From: [Mycobacterium] crassicus
GTDB lineage: Bacteria > Actinomycetota > Actinomycetes > Mycobacteriales > Mycobacteriaceae
Length of the DNA stretch: 64,000 nucleotides
Reading direction: 5' to 3'
NCBI RefSeq assembly: GCF_020181615.1
Contig: NZ_CP084029.1
Location: 186,001-250,000 of the forward strand
A model generated the notes under the pieces. It had not been told where the DNA came from. It ran no database searches and saw nothing but the letters and a program-made list of their open reading frames with translations. How positions within the stretch are numbered: position 1 is the stretch's first letter; every line of letters begins with the position of its first letter. Made by a program: the position numbers and the translations under genes. Shown here piece after piece: positions 1 through 8,428 of the stretch.

Positions 1-402
1 GTGGCGGTGCCCGGGCAGCAGAATCTGCGGCCGCTGCAGATCCTGGGCGTCCGCACGGTGGATCTGGAGTCCGAACTGTCCGCACCGGTCGGCACGTGGG
101 CCGGGCAGTGCCTGGCTGTGGTCGCCGAAGCCACCGTGACCGACGCCCGGATCCGTCAGCGGGTGCAGCTGGCGCTGCGACACAGCCTGACCGAAGTTGT
201 TGTGTGGGGCGAGAGTTGGCAGCTGGATCGACGGCTTCACCCGGTGCGTCACCTGCCCACGGTGGCCGGCCGGGCGTTCAAAAGCCAGGCCCTGCTGGCC
301 GCCGGCACGCCCGTCGGCACTCGGGCGGGTGGTCCGGAGCTGTTTCGCAGTGACCAGAAGCGCAGTTTGGCGGCCGATTCCGACCTGGTGCCGGTCGACT
401 GA
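1..402 (+). CDS. Unrecognised protein, probably C-terminal part of a gene cut by the window edge
   Basis: An open frame runs from the first base to a TGA at 400-402, giving 133 residues. The GTG at base 1 is in frame, but whether it is the true start cannot be seen. I do not recognise the family; there is no signal peptide, membrane segment or obvious catalytic motif. Its stop overlaps the start of the next gene (TGATG), so it belongs to the same operon as the P450/dehydrogenase/BVMO genes downstream, which is the only hint to its role. Codon use and GC content resemble its neighbours. Confidence 0.5.
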   Translation: MAVPGQQNLRPLQILGVRTVDLESELSAPVGTWAGQCLAVVAEATVTDARIRQRVQLALRHSLTEVVVWGESWQLDRRLHPVRHLPTVAGRAFKSQALLAAGTPVGTRAGGPELFRSDQKRSLAADSDLVPVD

Positions 403-1118
403 TGCGCAAATACCACGCCCACACCCTGCTGTATCTGCACGAAACCATCGACCTGGGCCGCGGGCCGGCCACTGAGTTCACCGGTGCGTTCACCGAGATC
501 TACCAGCCGATGATGACCGAGTTGGGTGCCCGGCTGTACGCGCTGTGGGAGACCACCGCCTACAACGGCCACTGGCCGCAGGTCACCATCATCTGGGAGA
601 TCGACAACTTCGCCGACTACGCCCGAATCGGACGGGAGCAGAGCGGCGACGGCAGCCACGCCCACCGCGCCGCCGAATGGCGTGCCTACCTCGCCGGGAT
701 CGGCGCCTCGGGGGAGGGCCGCATCATGTACCCCGGCCCGCACAACAAGACCCTGGCCGAGCTGACCGCCGTCGATTTCGACGCCACCGTGGTGATCCAG
801 GAGATCATGCAGACCAAACCCGGCCGGCAGGACGACTACATCCGGGAACTCGAGCGGCTCTACGTGCCGTGGTCGGAGCGCACCGGCAAACGCTGGCTCG
901 GCTCGTTCACCACCACTTTCCGCTTCAACGAAGTCATCCACTACTGGGCGCTCGAGGGCGGCTGGGACTGCTTCGAGCAGCACTACCCGTCGTGGAAGGA
1001 TCAGCCGCCGGCCGAGATCGTGACCTGGATGAGTGTGGCGCCGGCGTTGCGGGACGGCTGGGAGGACTCGATCCTGCAGGCCTTGGCCCCCTCCCCGCTG
1101 CAGGGGCCGGCCGCGTGA
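402..1118 (+). CDS. Small alpha-beta protein of the catabolic operon, possibly NIPSNAP/dimeric-barrel type
   Basis: This is a 238-residue soluble protein. It reads as two similar halves rich in aromatic residues (HAHTLLYLHETIDL at the start; VVIQEIMQTKPGRQDDYIREL in the middle), each followed by a helix and a WE-containing strand. That pattern suggests a tandem ferredoxin-like dimeric alpha-beta barrel of the NIPSNAP/EthD kind. Such proteins often accompany catabolic oxygenases, but their function is usually unknown. The ATG overlaps the upstream stop (TGATG), and the TGA overlaps the GTG of the P450 gene (GTGA), so it should be translationally coupled to both. The fold is inferred from pattern only. 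Confidence 0.6.
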   Translation: MRKYHAHTLLYLHETIDLGRGPATEFTGAFTEIYQPMMTELGARLYALWETTAYNGHWPQVTIIWEIDNFADYARIGREQSGDGSHAHRAAEWRAYLAGIGASGEGRIMYPGPHNKTLAELTAVDFDATVVIQEIMQTKPGRQDDYIRELERLYVPWSERTGKRWLGSFTTTFRFNEVIHYWALEGGWDCFEQHYPSWKDQPPAEIVTWMSVAPALRDGWEDSILQALAPSPLQGPAA

Positions 1119-2356
1119 AAACCCTTGCCGCACCCGACTTCGACTCGGATTTCGCCTACGACCCGTTTGACCCGGCGGTGATGGCCGACCCGCTGCCCTA
1201 CTATCGCGTGCTGCGCGATCACCACCCGCTGTACTACGTCGGCAAGTGGGATCTGTACGCGCTGTCGCGGTTCGACGACATCTGGGATGTGCTGGCGGTC
1301 AGCGACGGCACCTTCGTGGCCTCCGAGGGCACCCTGCCCGCGGCGAACGTGCTGGCACAGCACAACACCGGGCCCGTGCCGGACCCGCCGCTGCAGCCGT
1401 TGCCGTTCCACGCCGTCTTCGACAAGCCGATCTATGACGACATCCGCCGGCTGCAGTCCCCGGCGTTTCGGCCCCGGTCGGTCAGCGACTGGGAGGAGCG
1501 GGTCCGCGTCCTGGCCAACGAGCGGCTCGATGAGCTGCTGCCGCAGGGCCGCTTCGACCTGACCTGCGACTACGGCGGCATCGTGGTGGCCCAGGTGGTG
1601 TGCGAACTACTGGGTATCCCAATCGAATTCGCCGCCGAGATGCTGGCGGCGGTGAACGCCGGCAGCCTCGCCCAGGCCGGCAGCGGAGTGGACACCGCCG
1701 CGGCCCGGCCCAACTACCTGGAATACCTCATCCCCGCCGTAGCACGCCGGCGTGCCGAGCACCGGAGCGGCGAACTGCCGATCGTCGACGGGATGCTGGC
1801 CTATCGGCTGCCGGACGGCCGCGCGCTCGACGACGCCGAGGCGGCCACCCAGCTGCTGTGCATCTTCATCGGCGGCACCGAGACGGTGCCCAAGATCGTC
1901 GCGCACGGGCTGTGGGAGCTGGCCCGCCGACCCGATCAGCTCGCCGCGGTGCGGGCCGACCTGGCCGCCGGGGTGCCGGCGGCGTGCGACGAGATGACCC
2001 GCTACTGCACGCCGGCGCAATGGTTCGCCCGGACCGCGCGCAAACCGTTCACGCTGCACGGCACCACCATCGAGCCCGGCCAGCGCATCATCACCCTGCT
2101 GGCGTCGGCCAACCGCGACGAACGCCAATATCCCGATCCCGACGCCTTCCACTGGGACCGGCCGATCAAACGATCACTGGCCTTCGGGCGCGGCCAGCAC
2201 TTCTGTATCGGCTACCACCTGGCCCGCCTCGAAGTCACGGTGCTGGTGGCCGAGTGGTTGCGGCGGGTTCGGCAGTACCGCATCGTCGACGACGGTGCGA
2301 CCCGGCTGCCGTCCAGCTTCCAGTGGGGCTGGAACAGCATTCCGGTGGAGGTCTGA
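1115..2356 (+). CDS. Cytochrome P450
   Basis: A bacterial class I P450 of 413 residues, normal for the family, that would hydroxylate an organic substrate with electrons from a ferredoxin. The I-helix oxygen-activation motif is GGTET near residue 252, the ExxR motif is EMTR near 292, and the haem ligand loop is FGRGQHFCIG with the Cys near 363. It is soluble with no membrane anchor. The GTG start at 1115 overlaps the previous stop as GTGA. No ferredoxin or ferredoxin reductase gene lies beside it in this window. Neighbouring dehydrogenases and a BVMO suggest that the hydroxylated product is oxidised to a ketone and then to an ester or lactone. The substrate is unknown. Confidence 0.95.
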   Translation: MKTLAAPDFDSDFAYDPFDPAVMADPLPYYRVLRDHHPLYYVGKWDLYALSRFDDIWDVLAVSDGTFVASEGTLPAANVLAQHNTGPVPDPPLQPLPFHAVFDKPIYDDIRRLQSPAFRPRSVSDWEERVRVLANERLDELLPQGRFDLTCDYGGIVVAQVVCELLGIPIEFAAEMLAAVNAGSLAQAGSGVDTAAARPNYLEYLIPAVARRRAEHRSGELPIVDGMLAYRLPDGRALDDAEAATQLLCIFIGGTETVPKIVAHGLWELARRPDQLAAVRADLAAGVPAACDEMTRYCTPAQWFARTARKPFTLHGTTIEPGQRIITLLASANRDERQYPDPDAFHWDRPIKRSLAFGRGQHFCIGYHLARLEVTVLVAEWLRRVRQYRIVDDGATRLPSSFQWGWNSIPVEV

Positions 2357-2359
2357 ACC

Positions 2360-3328
2360 ATGTGGGCCCACCGGTTGATCGCGCCGTACGAGTTCGAACA
2401 GGTCGAGGTTCCCGACCTCACCGAGCAGCAGGTCGGCGACGGGCAGGTGCTGCTGCGGTTCGTCGCCGCCGGGGTGTGCGGCAGTGACCTGCCCGCCTTC
2501 CGGGGCGCGCAGGGCCGGCTGCCCGGCGACGACGGGGCCGGCGCGGCGGAGAAGAACGGCTTCCCGATCCACGAGATCGTCGGGGACGTCGTCGTCAGCC
2601 GGCACCCGCGGCACCGCGCCGGCGACCGGGTCGTCGGCTGGGCATCGGGCTTCGACGGCCTGATGGAGCAGGTGATCAGCGACGGGGACGGACTCGCCGG
2701 GTACGACCCGACCCTGGCACCCGCCGAAGCGGTCGGGCTGCAACCCCTGGCCTGCGTGCTCTACGCCGTCGAGCAGCTGCCGGACCTGGCCGGTCGCCAC
2801 GTGGCGGTGATCGGGCAGGGTTCGATCGGGCTGCTGTTCAGCGCGGTCGCCAAGGCGGCCGGTGCCCGCCGGGTCACCGGTGTCGACTCGGTCGACCGGC
2901 GCGATGTCGCCGCCGCCTTCGGCGTCGACACGGTGGTGCGCGCCACCAGCGACCGGTGGGTGCACCACCTGGACTCCGGGGACCGGCCGGAGGTCGTGAT
3001 CGAGGCCGTCGGTCACCAGGTCGCCACCCTGGGCCACGCCGTCGAAGCCGTCGCGCCCGGCGGGACCGTCTTCTACTTCGGTGTTCCCGACGACGACAGC
3101 TACCCGATAAGTATGCGAACCATGCTGCGCAACAACCTGACCCTGATCTCCGGAATCACCCGCGACCGTGCGCGGATGCTCGAACTGGCCGGCAAGTTCG
3201 TGGCCGAGCACCCCGAACTCCTCGGCAACTACGTCACCCATGTGTTCGGTCACGACGAGGCGCAGGCCGCCTTCGAGCTGGCGGCCCGTCCGGCCCCCGA
3301 GCGGGTCAAGATCGCGGTCGTCGCATGA
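2360..3328 (+). CDS. MDR-family (zinc-type) alcohol dehydrogenase
   Basis: A medium-chain dehydrogenase/reductase of 322 residues. The N-terminal GroES-like domain has a catalytic-zinc Cys in GVCGSD (near 36-41) and a His-Glu in PIHEIVG. The Rossmann domain carries GQGSIG near residue 154. The four-Cys structural-zinc lobe of classical ADHs is absent, which also explains the shorter length, so this resembles polyol/threonine-dehydrogenase-like MDRs. It probably oxidises the alcohol made by the upstream P450, or a later intermediate, with NAD(P). It starts 3 bp after the P450 stop and ends in an ATGA overlap with the aldolase gene. Confidence 0.85.
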   Translation: MWAHRLIAPYEFEQVEVPDLTEQQVGDGQVLLRFVAAGVCGSDLPAFRGAQGRLPGDDGAGAAEKNGFPIHEIVGDVVVSRHPRHRAGDRVVGWASGFDGLMEQVISDGDGLAGYDPTLAPAEAVGLQPLACVLYAVEQLPDLAGRHVAVIGQGSIGLLFSAVAKAAGARRVTGVDSVDRRDVAAAFGVDTVVRATSDRWVHHLDSGDRPEVVIEAVGHQVATLGHAVEAVAPGGTVFYFGVPDDDSYPISMRTMLRNNLTLISGITRDRARMLELAGKFVAEHPELLGNYVTHVFGHDEAQAAFELAARPAPERVKIAVVA

Positions 3329-4080
3329 CGTCGGCGCTGCGGGCCGCACGGGCCGACCGGACCCCGCTGTGGGGCGGGTGGATCACCGGGCCGACGGTGC
3401 TGGGCCCGGAGGAGTTCGCCCGGGCCGGCTACGACTACGTCGGGATCGACGCCCAGCACAGCTACCTCGACGACGCCGACATCGCCGGTATGTTGCGCAA
3501 CATCGAGCACCTGCCGATCGCCACGGCGGTGCGGTTGCCGACCGCGGATCCGGCACCCATCGGCCGGGTACTCGACGCGGGTGCCGACGCGGTCATCATC
3601 GCGATGATCGAATCGGCCGAGCAGGCGGCGGCCGCGGTGTCCGCGGCGCGGTACCCGCCGGCCGGGGTCCGCAGCTTCGGTCCGCTGCGCGCCCGCCTCG
3701 GCGTGGACCCCGCCCGGCTGGAGTCCCGAGCGGACGTGTTCGCCATGATCGAAACCACCGCGGCACTGGCCGATGTGGAGCGGATCTGCGCGGTTCCCGG
3801 ACTCGCCGGCGTCTATGTCGGCCCTGCGGATCTGGCGATCTCGATGGGCGTGCCGGTCTCGGCGGCCACCACCGGACCCGAGGCGCTCGAGGCGATCGCC
3901 CGCATCCACCGCGCGGCGTCGGCGGCGGGCGTGATCGCCGCGATACATGCCGGAACCGGCACGGCAGGACGGACTTTGGCCGGGCTGGGCTACGAGATGA
4001 TCACCCTGGCCACCGAATCCCTGGCGCTGCGGCGCGGGGCGATCGAACATCTCAACGAAGCCGACGGGGGCAGCCGGTGA
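3325..4080 (+). CDS. HpcH/HpaI-type aldolase
   Basis: A 251-residue class II, metal-dependent TIM-barrel aldolase of the HpcH/HpaI family, which cleaves 2-keto-4-hydroxy acids to pyruvate plus an aldehyde. Visible landmarks are GYDYVGID near residue 35-42, RYPPAGVRSFGP near 110 (the pyruvate/phosphate-binding region), the metal ligand Glu in MIET near 140, and the metal ligand Asp in VGPADLAISMG near 170. The usual D-x-E-H motif reads IDAQHS here, a departure from the family norm that may reflect a changed substrate. ATGA overlap with the upstream gene and GTGA overlap with the downstream SDR place it inside the operon as a C-C bond-cleaving step. Confidence 0.85.
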   Translation: MTSALRAARADRTPLWGGWITGPTVLGPEEFARAGYDYVGIDAQHSYLDDADIAGMLRNIEHLPIATAVRLPTADPAPIGRVLDAGADAVIIAMIESAEQAAAAVSAARYPPAGVRSFGPLRARLGVDPARLESRADVFAMIETTAALADVERICAVPGLAGVYVGPADLAISMGVPVSAATTGPEALEAIARIHRAASAAGVIAAIHAGTGTAGRTLAGLGYEMITLATESLALRRGAIEHLNEADGGSR

Positions 4081-4811
4081 CAGATGCGGCCCGGGTTGCG
4101 TTGGTGACCGGGGCCGCTCGCGGGCAGGGCTGGGCGATCGTGCAGCGGCTACGAGCCGACGGGTTCGCCGTCGCGGCCTGCGACATCAATCAAGCCGACC
4201 TCGATACCGCCGTCACCGACCTGTCCGACGATGCGGTGATCGGGCTCGGCCTCGACGTGACCTCCGGCCCGCAATGGGACGCCGCGGTGGCCGCGACCGT
4301 CGGCCGATTCGGCGCGTTGACCGCGCTGATCAACAACGCCGGCACCCTGCACCGGGCGGCGATCGCCGAAGAGACATCGGAAGGCTTCGAGAACGCCTGG
4401 CGGGTCAACTGCCTCGGTGCCTTCCTGGGGATTCAGGCGGCGCTGCAGCACCTGCGCAACGCCGACGGCGCCGCGATCGTCAACACCTGCAGCACCGGGG
4501 CGATCCGGCCCTTCCCGCAGCACAGCGCCTACGGGTCGTCGAAATGGGCGCTGCGCGGCCTCACCCAGACCGTTGCCGCCGAACTCGCCGGCGACGGAAT
4601 TCGGGTCAACGCGGTGTTCCCCGGACCGATCGCCACCCCCATGCTCGACGACACCACCCAGCAACGGTTGGCCGCGGTGTCGATGACCGGCCGGCTCGGC
4701 CGGCCGGGCGAGGTGGCCGACGCGGTGGCCTTCCTGGTGTCAGACGCGGCGTCGTTCATCACCGGCTCCGAACTCGTCGTGGACGGCGGTCAATGCCTGC
4801 AGATCCGATGA
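4077..4811 (+). CDS. Short-chain dehydrogenase/reductase
   Basis: A classical SDR of 244 residues. It has the cofactor motif TGAARGQG near residue 11-18, NNAG near 85-88, the catalytic Ser in NTCSTGAI near 137, and the catalytic Tyr/Lys in YGSSK near 150-154. It should interconvert an alcohol and a ketone with NAD(P)H. In this operon it probably makes the ketone used by the Baeyer-Villiger enzyme encoded directly downstream (4-bp ATGA overlap). The GTG start overlaps the aldolase stop. No substrate can be read from the sequence; steroid, terpenoid and alicyclic alcohols are all common for such SDRs. Confidence 0.9.
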   Translation: MTDAARVALVTGAARGQGWAIVQRLRADGFAVAACDINQADLDTAVTDLSDDAVIGLGLDVTSGPQWDAAVAATVGRFGALTALINNAGTLHRAAIAEETSEGFENAWRVNCLGAFLGIQAALQHLRNADGAAIVNTCSTGAIRPFPQHSAYGSSKWALRGLTQTVAAELAGDGIRVNAVFPGPIATPMLDDTTQQRLAAVSMTGRLGRPGEVADAVAFLVSDAASFITGSELVVDGGQCLQIR

Positions 4812-6277
4812 AAGTCGGCATCATCGGCGCCGGCCCGGGCGGGCTCGCGCTGGCAATCCTGCTGCGCCGCGCCGGATTCGACGACGTCACCGTCTTCGAC
4901 CGGGAGGACGGCGTCGGCGGCACCTGGCGGATCAACACCTATCCGGGGCTGGCCTGCGACGTCAAATCTCACCTGTACTCCTACTCCTTCGACCTGAACC
5001 CGCACTGGTCGCGGCAGTGGTCGAAACAACCCGAGATCCTGGCGTACTTCGAACGCTGCGCCACCGAGCACGGCCTGCGACCACACCTGCGGCTGCGCAC
5101 CGAGATCCGCTCCGCCCGCTGGGAAGCCGGACGCCGCCAGTGGTGCCTGACCACCACCGGCGGCGCCGAGCACCGGTTCGACATCGTGGTCTCGGCGGTC
5201 GGCCTGTTCACCCAGCCGATCTCGCCCGAACTGGTGCGCGAGCAGCCGTTCGCCGGCACCGTCATGCACTCGGCGCGCTGGGATCACTCGGTGCGGCTCG
5301 AGGGCGCCAAGATCGCCGTGCTCGGAACCGGCTCCACCGCAGCGCAGTTGGTGCCGGAGCTGGCCGCGGTCGCCGAGAAGGTCTATTCGGTGCAGCGGTC
5401 CCCGACCTGGATCCTGCCCAAACCGGACCGGCCCTACAACCGGCGGGAGCGCTGGCTGTTCGCCCGCATCCCGCTGGCCAAACGGCTCTACCGCACGCGG
5501 CTGTGGCTGCGCAGCGAGGCGAACATCGCGGTGATCGAGAACGGCAGCGACAAGACCCGCGAGTTCACCGCCACCGCCCGAGCCCTGTTGGGGGCCAGCG
5601 TCCCCGACGACGGGCTGCGTGCCGCACTGACCCCCGATCATCCGCTGGGCTGCAAACGGCTGGTGTTCTCCTCGGACTACCTGGCCGCACTGGCCCGGCC
5701 CAACGTGCAAGTGGTGACCAGCCCGGCGAAAGCCCTGCGCGGCCGATCCCTGATCACCGAGGACGGCACCGAATGCGAGGCCGACATCGTCATCTGCGCC
5801 ACCGGATATGCCGCCGCCGATTACCTCGGCCAGATCGAGGTGACCGGCGAAGACGGAACCACCCTGGCCCAGGCCTGGAGTGCCGGCCCGCGCGCCTACC
5901 TGGGCATGGCGGTGCCCGGATTCCCTAACTTCTTCATGCTGTACGGACCCAACACCAACGTCGGCTCCAACAGCGTCATCTTCGTGCTGGAAGCCCAGGC
6001 GCGCTACGTCGTGCGGGCGCTCAAACACCTGCGTCGCCGGCGCGGCTCCTATATCGCGGTGCGGCCGGAGGTGTTGGCCGCGTTCATCGCCAAGATCGAC
6101 AACTGGATGCACGGAACCGTGTGGACCACACGATGCAGCAACTACTTCCGGGCGGCCAACGGCCGGGTCGTCACCCAGTGGCCGCGCAGCGCGGGCGCCT
6201 TCTGGGCGATGACCCGCCGATTCCGGGCGCGCGACTTCGACTTCGAGCCGCCGGCGCTCAATTCGAATCGAACGTGA
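4808..6277 (+). CDS. Flavin monooxygenase of the Baeyer-Villiger type
   Basis: A 489-residue FAD/NADPH monooxygenase. The FAD Rossmann motif GAGPGG is at residues 7-12, followed by the GGTW region typical of BVMOs and FMOs. The Baeyer-Villiger fingerprint FxGxxxHxxxW/D is present as FAGTVMHSARWD near 148-159, and the NADPH motif GTGSTA is near 176. Type I BVMOs turn ketones into esters or lactones. It is the last gene of the + strand operon, and its stop lies 20 bp inside the 3' end of the convergent adhE1 gene. Pairing with an SDR and a P450 suggests ring or chain opening of an alicyclic substrate. Confidence 0.9.
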   Translation: MKVGIIGAGPGGLALAILLRRAGFDDVTVFDREDGVGGTWRINTYPGLACDVKSHLYSYSFDLNPHWSRQWSKQPEILAYFERCATEHGLRPHLRLRTEIRSARWEAGRRQWCLTTTGGAEHRFDIVVSAVGLFTQPISPELVREQPFAGTVMHSARWDHSVRLEGAKIAVLGTGSTAAQLVPELAAVAEKVYSVQRSPTWILPKPDRPYNRRERWLFARIPLAKRLYRTRLWLRSEANIAVIENGSDKTREFTATARALLGASVPDDGLRAALTPDHPLGCKRLVFSSDYLAALARPNVQVVTSPAKALRGRSLITEDGTECEADIVICATGYAAADYLGQIEVTGEDGTTLAQAWSAGPRAYLGMAVPGFPNFFMLYGPNTNVGSNSVIFVLEAQARYVVRALKHLRRRRGSYIAVRPEVLAAFIAKIDNWMHGTVWTTRCSNYFRAANGRVVTQWPRSAGAFWAMTRRFRARDFDFEPPALNSNRT

Positions 6278-7373
6278 TGAGCTGACGTACCGCGATGCCG
6301 TCGGCGAGCTGGTCCATCGCCTCGTTGATCTGCTCCAGCGGGAGGGTCGAGGACACCAGCTGCTGCACCGGCAGCCGGCCCGCCCGCCACAACTCGACGA
6401 ACCGGGGGATGTCACGCGCGGGAACCGCCGAGCCCAGGTAGCTGCCGATCAGTGAACGGCCCTGCGCGACCAGGCCCAACGGCGACAAGCTGATCCGCGC
6501 GTCCGGCGGCGGCAGGCCGACGGTGATGGTTCGCCCGCCCGGTGCGGTCAACTCGATCGCGGACTGCAGCGCCGCCGGGTGGCCGGCCGCCTCGATCACC
6601 ACCGGGGCGCGCACACCGGCGTCGACGGCCTGCTCCGGGGTGTAGGCGCGATGAGCGCCGAGAGCGGTTGCGGCCGCGAGCTTGTCCGCGAGCCGGTCGA
6701 TCGCCACGATCTGGACCCCGTCGTGGGCCAGGGCGGTCAGTACCGCCGCCATTCCCACTCCGCCGAGCCCGACGACGGCGACGGTGTCACCCGCTCGGGG
6801 CTTTCCGACGTTGAGCACCGCACCGCCGCCGGTCAGCACCGCGCAGCCCAGCAGGGCGGCGACCGCCGGCGGTACGTCGTCGGGCACCGGCACCGCACTG
6901 GCCGCGCTCACCACCGTGTGCGTGGCGAACCCGGAGACCCCGAGGTGGTGGTAGACGGTCTGCCCGGCCCGACGCAGCCGCATCCCGCCGCCGAGCAGGG
7001 TGCCGGCTCCGTTGGCGGCACTGCCCGGTTCGCAGGGGGCCGCGCCGTCGGTCCCGCAGGCGGTGCAACAGCCACAACGCGGCAGGAAGGTCAGCACCAC
7101 CCGCTGCCCCGGCCGCACCCCGGTGACACCGGCGCCGACCTGCTCGACGATTCCGGCCGCCTCGTGGCCGAGCAGCATCGGCACCGGCCGAACCCGGTTG
7201 CCGTCGACCACGGACAGGTCCGAATGGCAGACCCCGGCGGCCTCGACCCGCACCAGCAGTTCGCCGTCGCCGGGCAGGTCCAGCTCCAGCTCGCTCACCG
7301 TCAGCGGACGTGAGGCGGAATACGGCCGGGGCGCACCGATCCGCTCCAGTACGGCCCCGCGGATAGCGATCAT
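6258..7373 (-). CDS. adhE1: Zinc-containing alcohol dehydrogenase, AdhE1-like (Rv0162c)
   Basis: A 371-residue class III-like MDR alcohol dehydrogenase. It has the catalytic-zinc Cys in GVCHSD, the HE pair in LLGHEAAG, the structural-zinc cluster CGCCTACG plus a later Cys, and the Rossmann motif GLGGVG. The ATG at 7373 is preferred over a start 11 codons upstream because family members begin near MIAIRGAV and the upstream alternative would overlap the divergent gene. It faces the Rv0163-like gene with only 14 bp between the starts, as in M. tuberculosis. Its 3' end overlaps the convergent BVMO gene by 20 bp. Confidence 0.85.
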   Translation of the reverse strand: MIAIRGAVLERIGAPRPYSASRPLTVSELELDLPGDGELLVRVEAAGVCHSDLSVVDGNRVRPVPMLLGHEAAGIVEQVGAGVTGVRPGQRVVLTFLPRCGCCTACGTDGAAPCEPGSAANGAGTLLGGGMRLRRAGQTVYHHLGVSGFATHTVVSAASAVPVPDDVPPAVAALLGCAVLTGGGAVLNVGKPRAGDTVAVVGLGGVGMAAVLTALAHDGVQIVAIDRLADKLAAATALGAHRAYTPEQAVDAGVRAPVVIEAAGHPAALQSAIELTAPGGRTITVGLPPPDARISLSPLGLVAQGRSLIGSYLGSAVPARDIPRFVELWRAGRLPVQQLVSSTLPLEQINEAMDQLADGIAVRQLITFDSN

Positions 7374-7387
7374 GCTGGAATACAACC

Positions 7388-7852
7388 ATGAGTGTCCTGC
7401 CGTCACCGGAAGGGTTGACCAGCCACGACTTTCCGGTGCACTGGCCGGTTTTGACCCGCTGGACCGACAACGACATGTTCGGCCACCTCAACAACGCGGT
7501 GTACTACCAACTGTTCGACACCACGATCAACGGCTGGATCGCCGCCGGCGCCCCGGATGTCGACCCGGTCGCCATGCCCGAACTGGGCGTCGTGGCCGAG
7601 TCGGGTTGCCGCTTCTTGGGCGAGCTCGGCTTCCCCGACCGGCTCACAGTCGGGTTGGCGGTCACCCGGCTGGGGCGCAGTAGCGTCACCTACCGGCTCG
7701 CGGTGTTTCGGACACCCGATGCGGAAGCCGCCGAGGACGCGCCGCTGGCCGCGCTCGGACACTGGGTGCACGTCTACGTCGACCGCACCACCCGGCGGCC
7801 GGTGCCGATCCCCGACGGCATCCGGGCACTGCTGGCCACCGCCCAGGTCTGA
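7388..7852 (+). CDS. Hotdog-fold acyl-CoA thioesterase (Rv0163-like)
   Basis: A 154-residue protein with the 4-hydroxybenzoyl-CoA thioesterase signature TRWTDNDMFGHLNN near residues 22-35, including the Asp and the GHxNN stretch that mark the active site in this family. It would hydrolyse an acyl- or aroyl-CoA thioester in the cytoplasm. It is divergent from adhE1 and followed 34 bp later by the TB18.5-like gene, matching the Rv0162c-Rv0163-Rv0164 order. Its substrate is unknown. Confidence 0.85.
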   Translation: MSVLPSPEGLTSHDFPVHWPVLTRWTDNDMFGHLNNAVYYQLFDTTINGWIAAGAPDVDPVAMPELGVVAESGCRFLGELGFPDRLTVGLAVTRLGRSSVTYRLAVFRTPDAEAAEDAPLAALGHWVHVYVDRTTRRPVPIPDGIRALLATAQV

Positions 7853-7886
7853 CCGGGCCCGGCCGGCCGGTGGTTATGCTCGGCGG

Positions 7887-8327
7887 ATGCCGCTCGTGAG
7901 CAAGACCGTCGAAGTGGCCGCCGACGCGGCCACGATCATGGGGATCGTCGCCGACTTCGAGGCGTACCCGCAATGGAACGACGAGGTCAAGGGCCTCTGG
8001 GTGCTGGCCCGCTACGACGACGGCCGGCCCAGTCAGCTCCGGCTGGACGCGTCCTACTCCGGCTTCGACGGCACCTTCATCCAGGCGGTGTACTACCCCA
8101 GCGACACCCAGATCCAGACCGTGCTCCAGCAGGGCGACCTGTTCAGCAAGCAGGAGCAACTGTTCTCGGTGGTCGAGGTCGGGCCCACCACGCTGCTCAC
8201 CGTCGACATGAACGTCGAGACCGAGATGGCGATGCCCAAGCCGATGGTGAAGAAGGCGTTCAGCAACGTGCTGGACTACCTGGCCGAGAACCTCAAGCGG
8301 CGCGCCGAGGAACTGGCCGCAGGCTGA
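7887..8327 (+). CDS. SRPBCC-family protein, TB18.5-like (Rv0164)
   Basis: A 146-residue START/polyketide-cyclase-like (SRPBCC) protein: helix-grip pattern beginning VSKTVEVAADAATIMGIVADFEAYPQWN, then beta strands and a long C-terminal helix. Such proteins bind hydrophobic ligands; the M. tuberculosis homologue TB18.5 has no settled function. The ATG at 7887 lies 6 bp after TATGCT (7875-7880), a good -10 element, so the transcript is probably leaderless and the start needs no ribosome-binding site. In M. tuberculosis the next gene is mce1R; here it is a repeat block and then fadD5. Confidence 0.85.
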   Translation: MPLVSKTVEVAADAATIMGIVADFEAYPQWNDEVKGLWVLARYDDGRPSQLRLDASYSGFDGTFIQAVYYPSDTQIQTVLQQGDLFSKQEQLFSVVEVGPTTLLTVDMNVETEMAMPKPMVKKAFSNVLDYLAENLKRRAEELAAG

Positions 8328-8428
8328 TCGATCGCAACCCGGCGGACCCGGGTGCGGCGGGGTCGGCGCCATCGGGTTCGCGGGTCGGCGCCATCAGCTA
8401 GCGTCGATCGCAACCCGGCGGACCCGGG
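8328..8428. repeat. GC-rich intergenic repeat block between TB18.5-like gene and fadD5
   Basis: A perfect 25-bp direct repeat occurs at 8328-8352 and 8404-8428. Inside it, a 14-bp unit (GGGTCGGCGCCATC) is repeated at 8360-8373 and 8382-8395. The core TCGCAAC-C-CGGCGGACCCGGG strongly resembles, in reverse orientation, the spacer at 36166-36214, so this looks like a dispersed mycobacterial intergenic repeat. The block stands where the mce1R regulator gene would be in M. tuberculosis. Confidence 0.75.

Noticed and set aside
2174..3349. 391-residue minus-strand frame over the MDR dehydrogenase
   Set aside because: The + strand gene has the full MDR motifs; the antisense frame has none.
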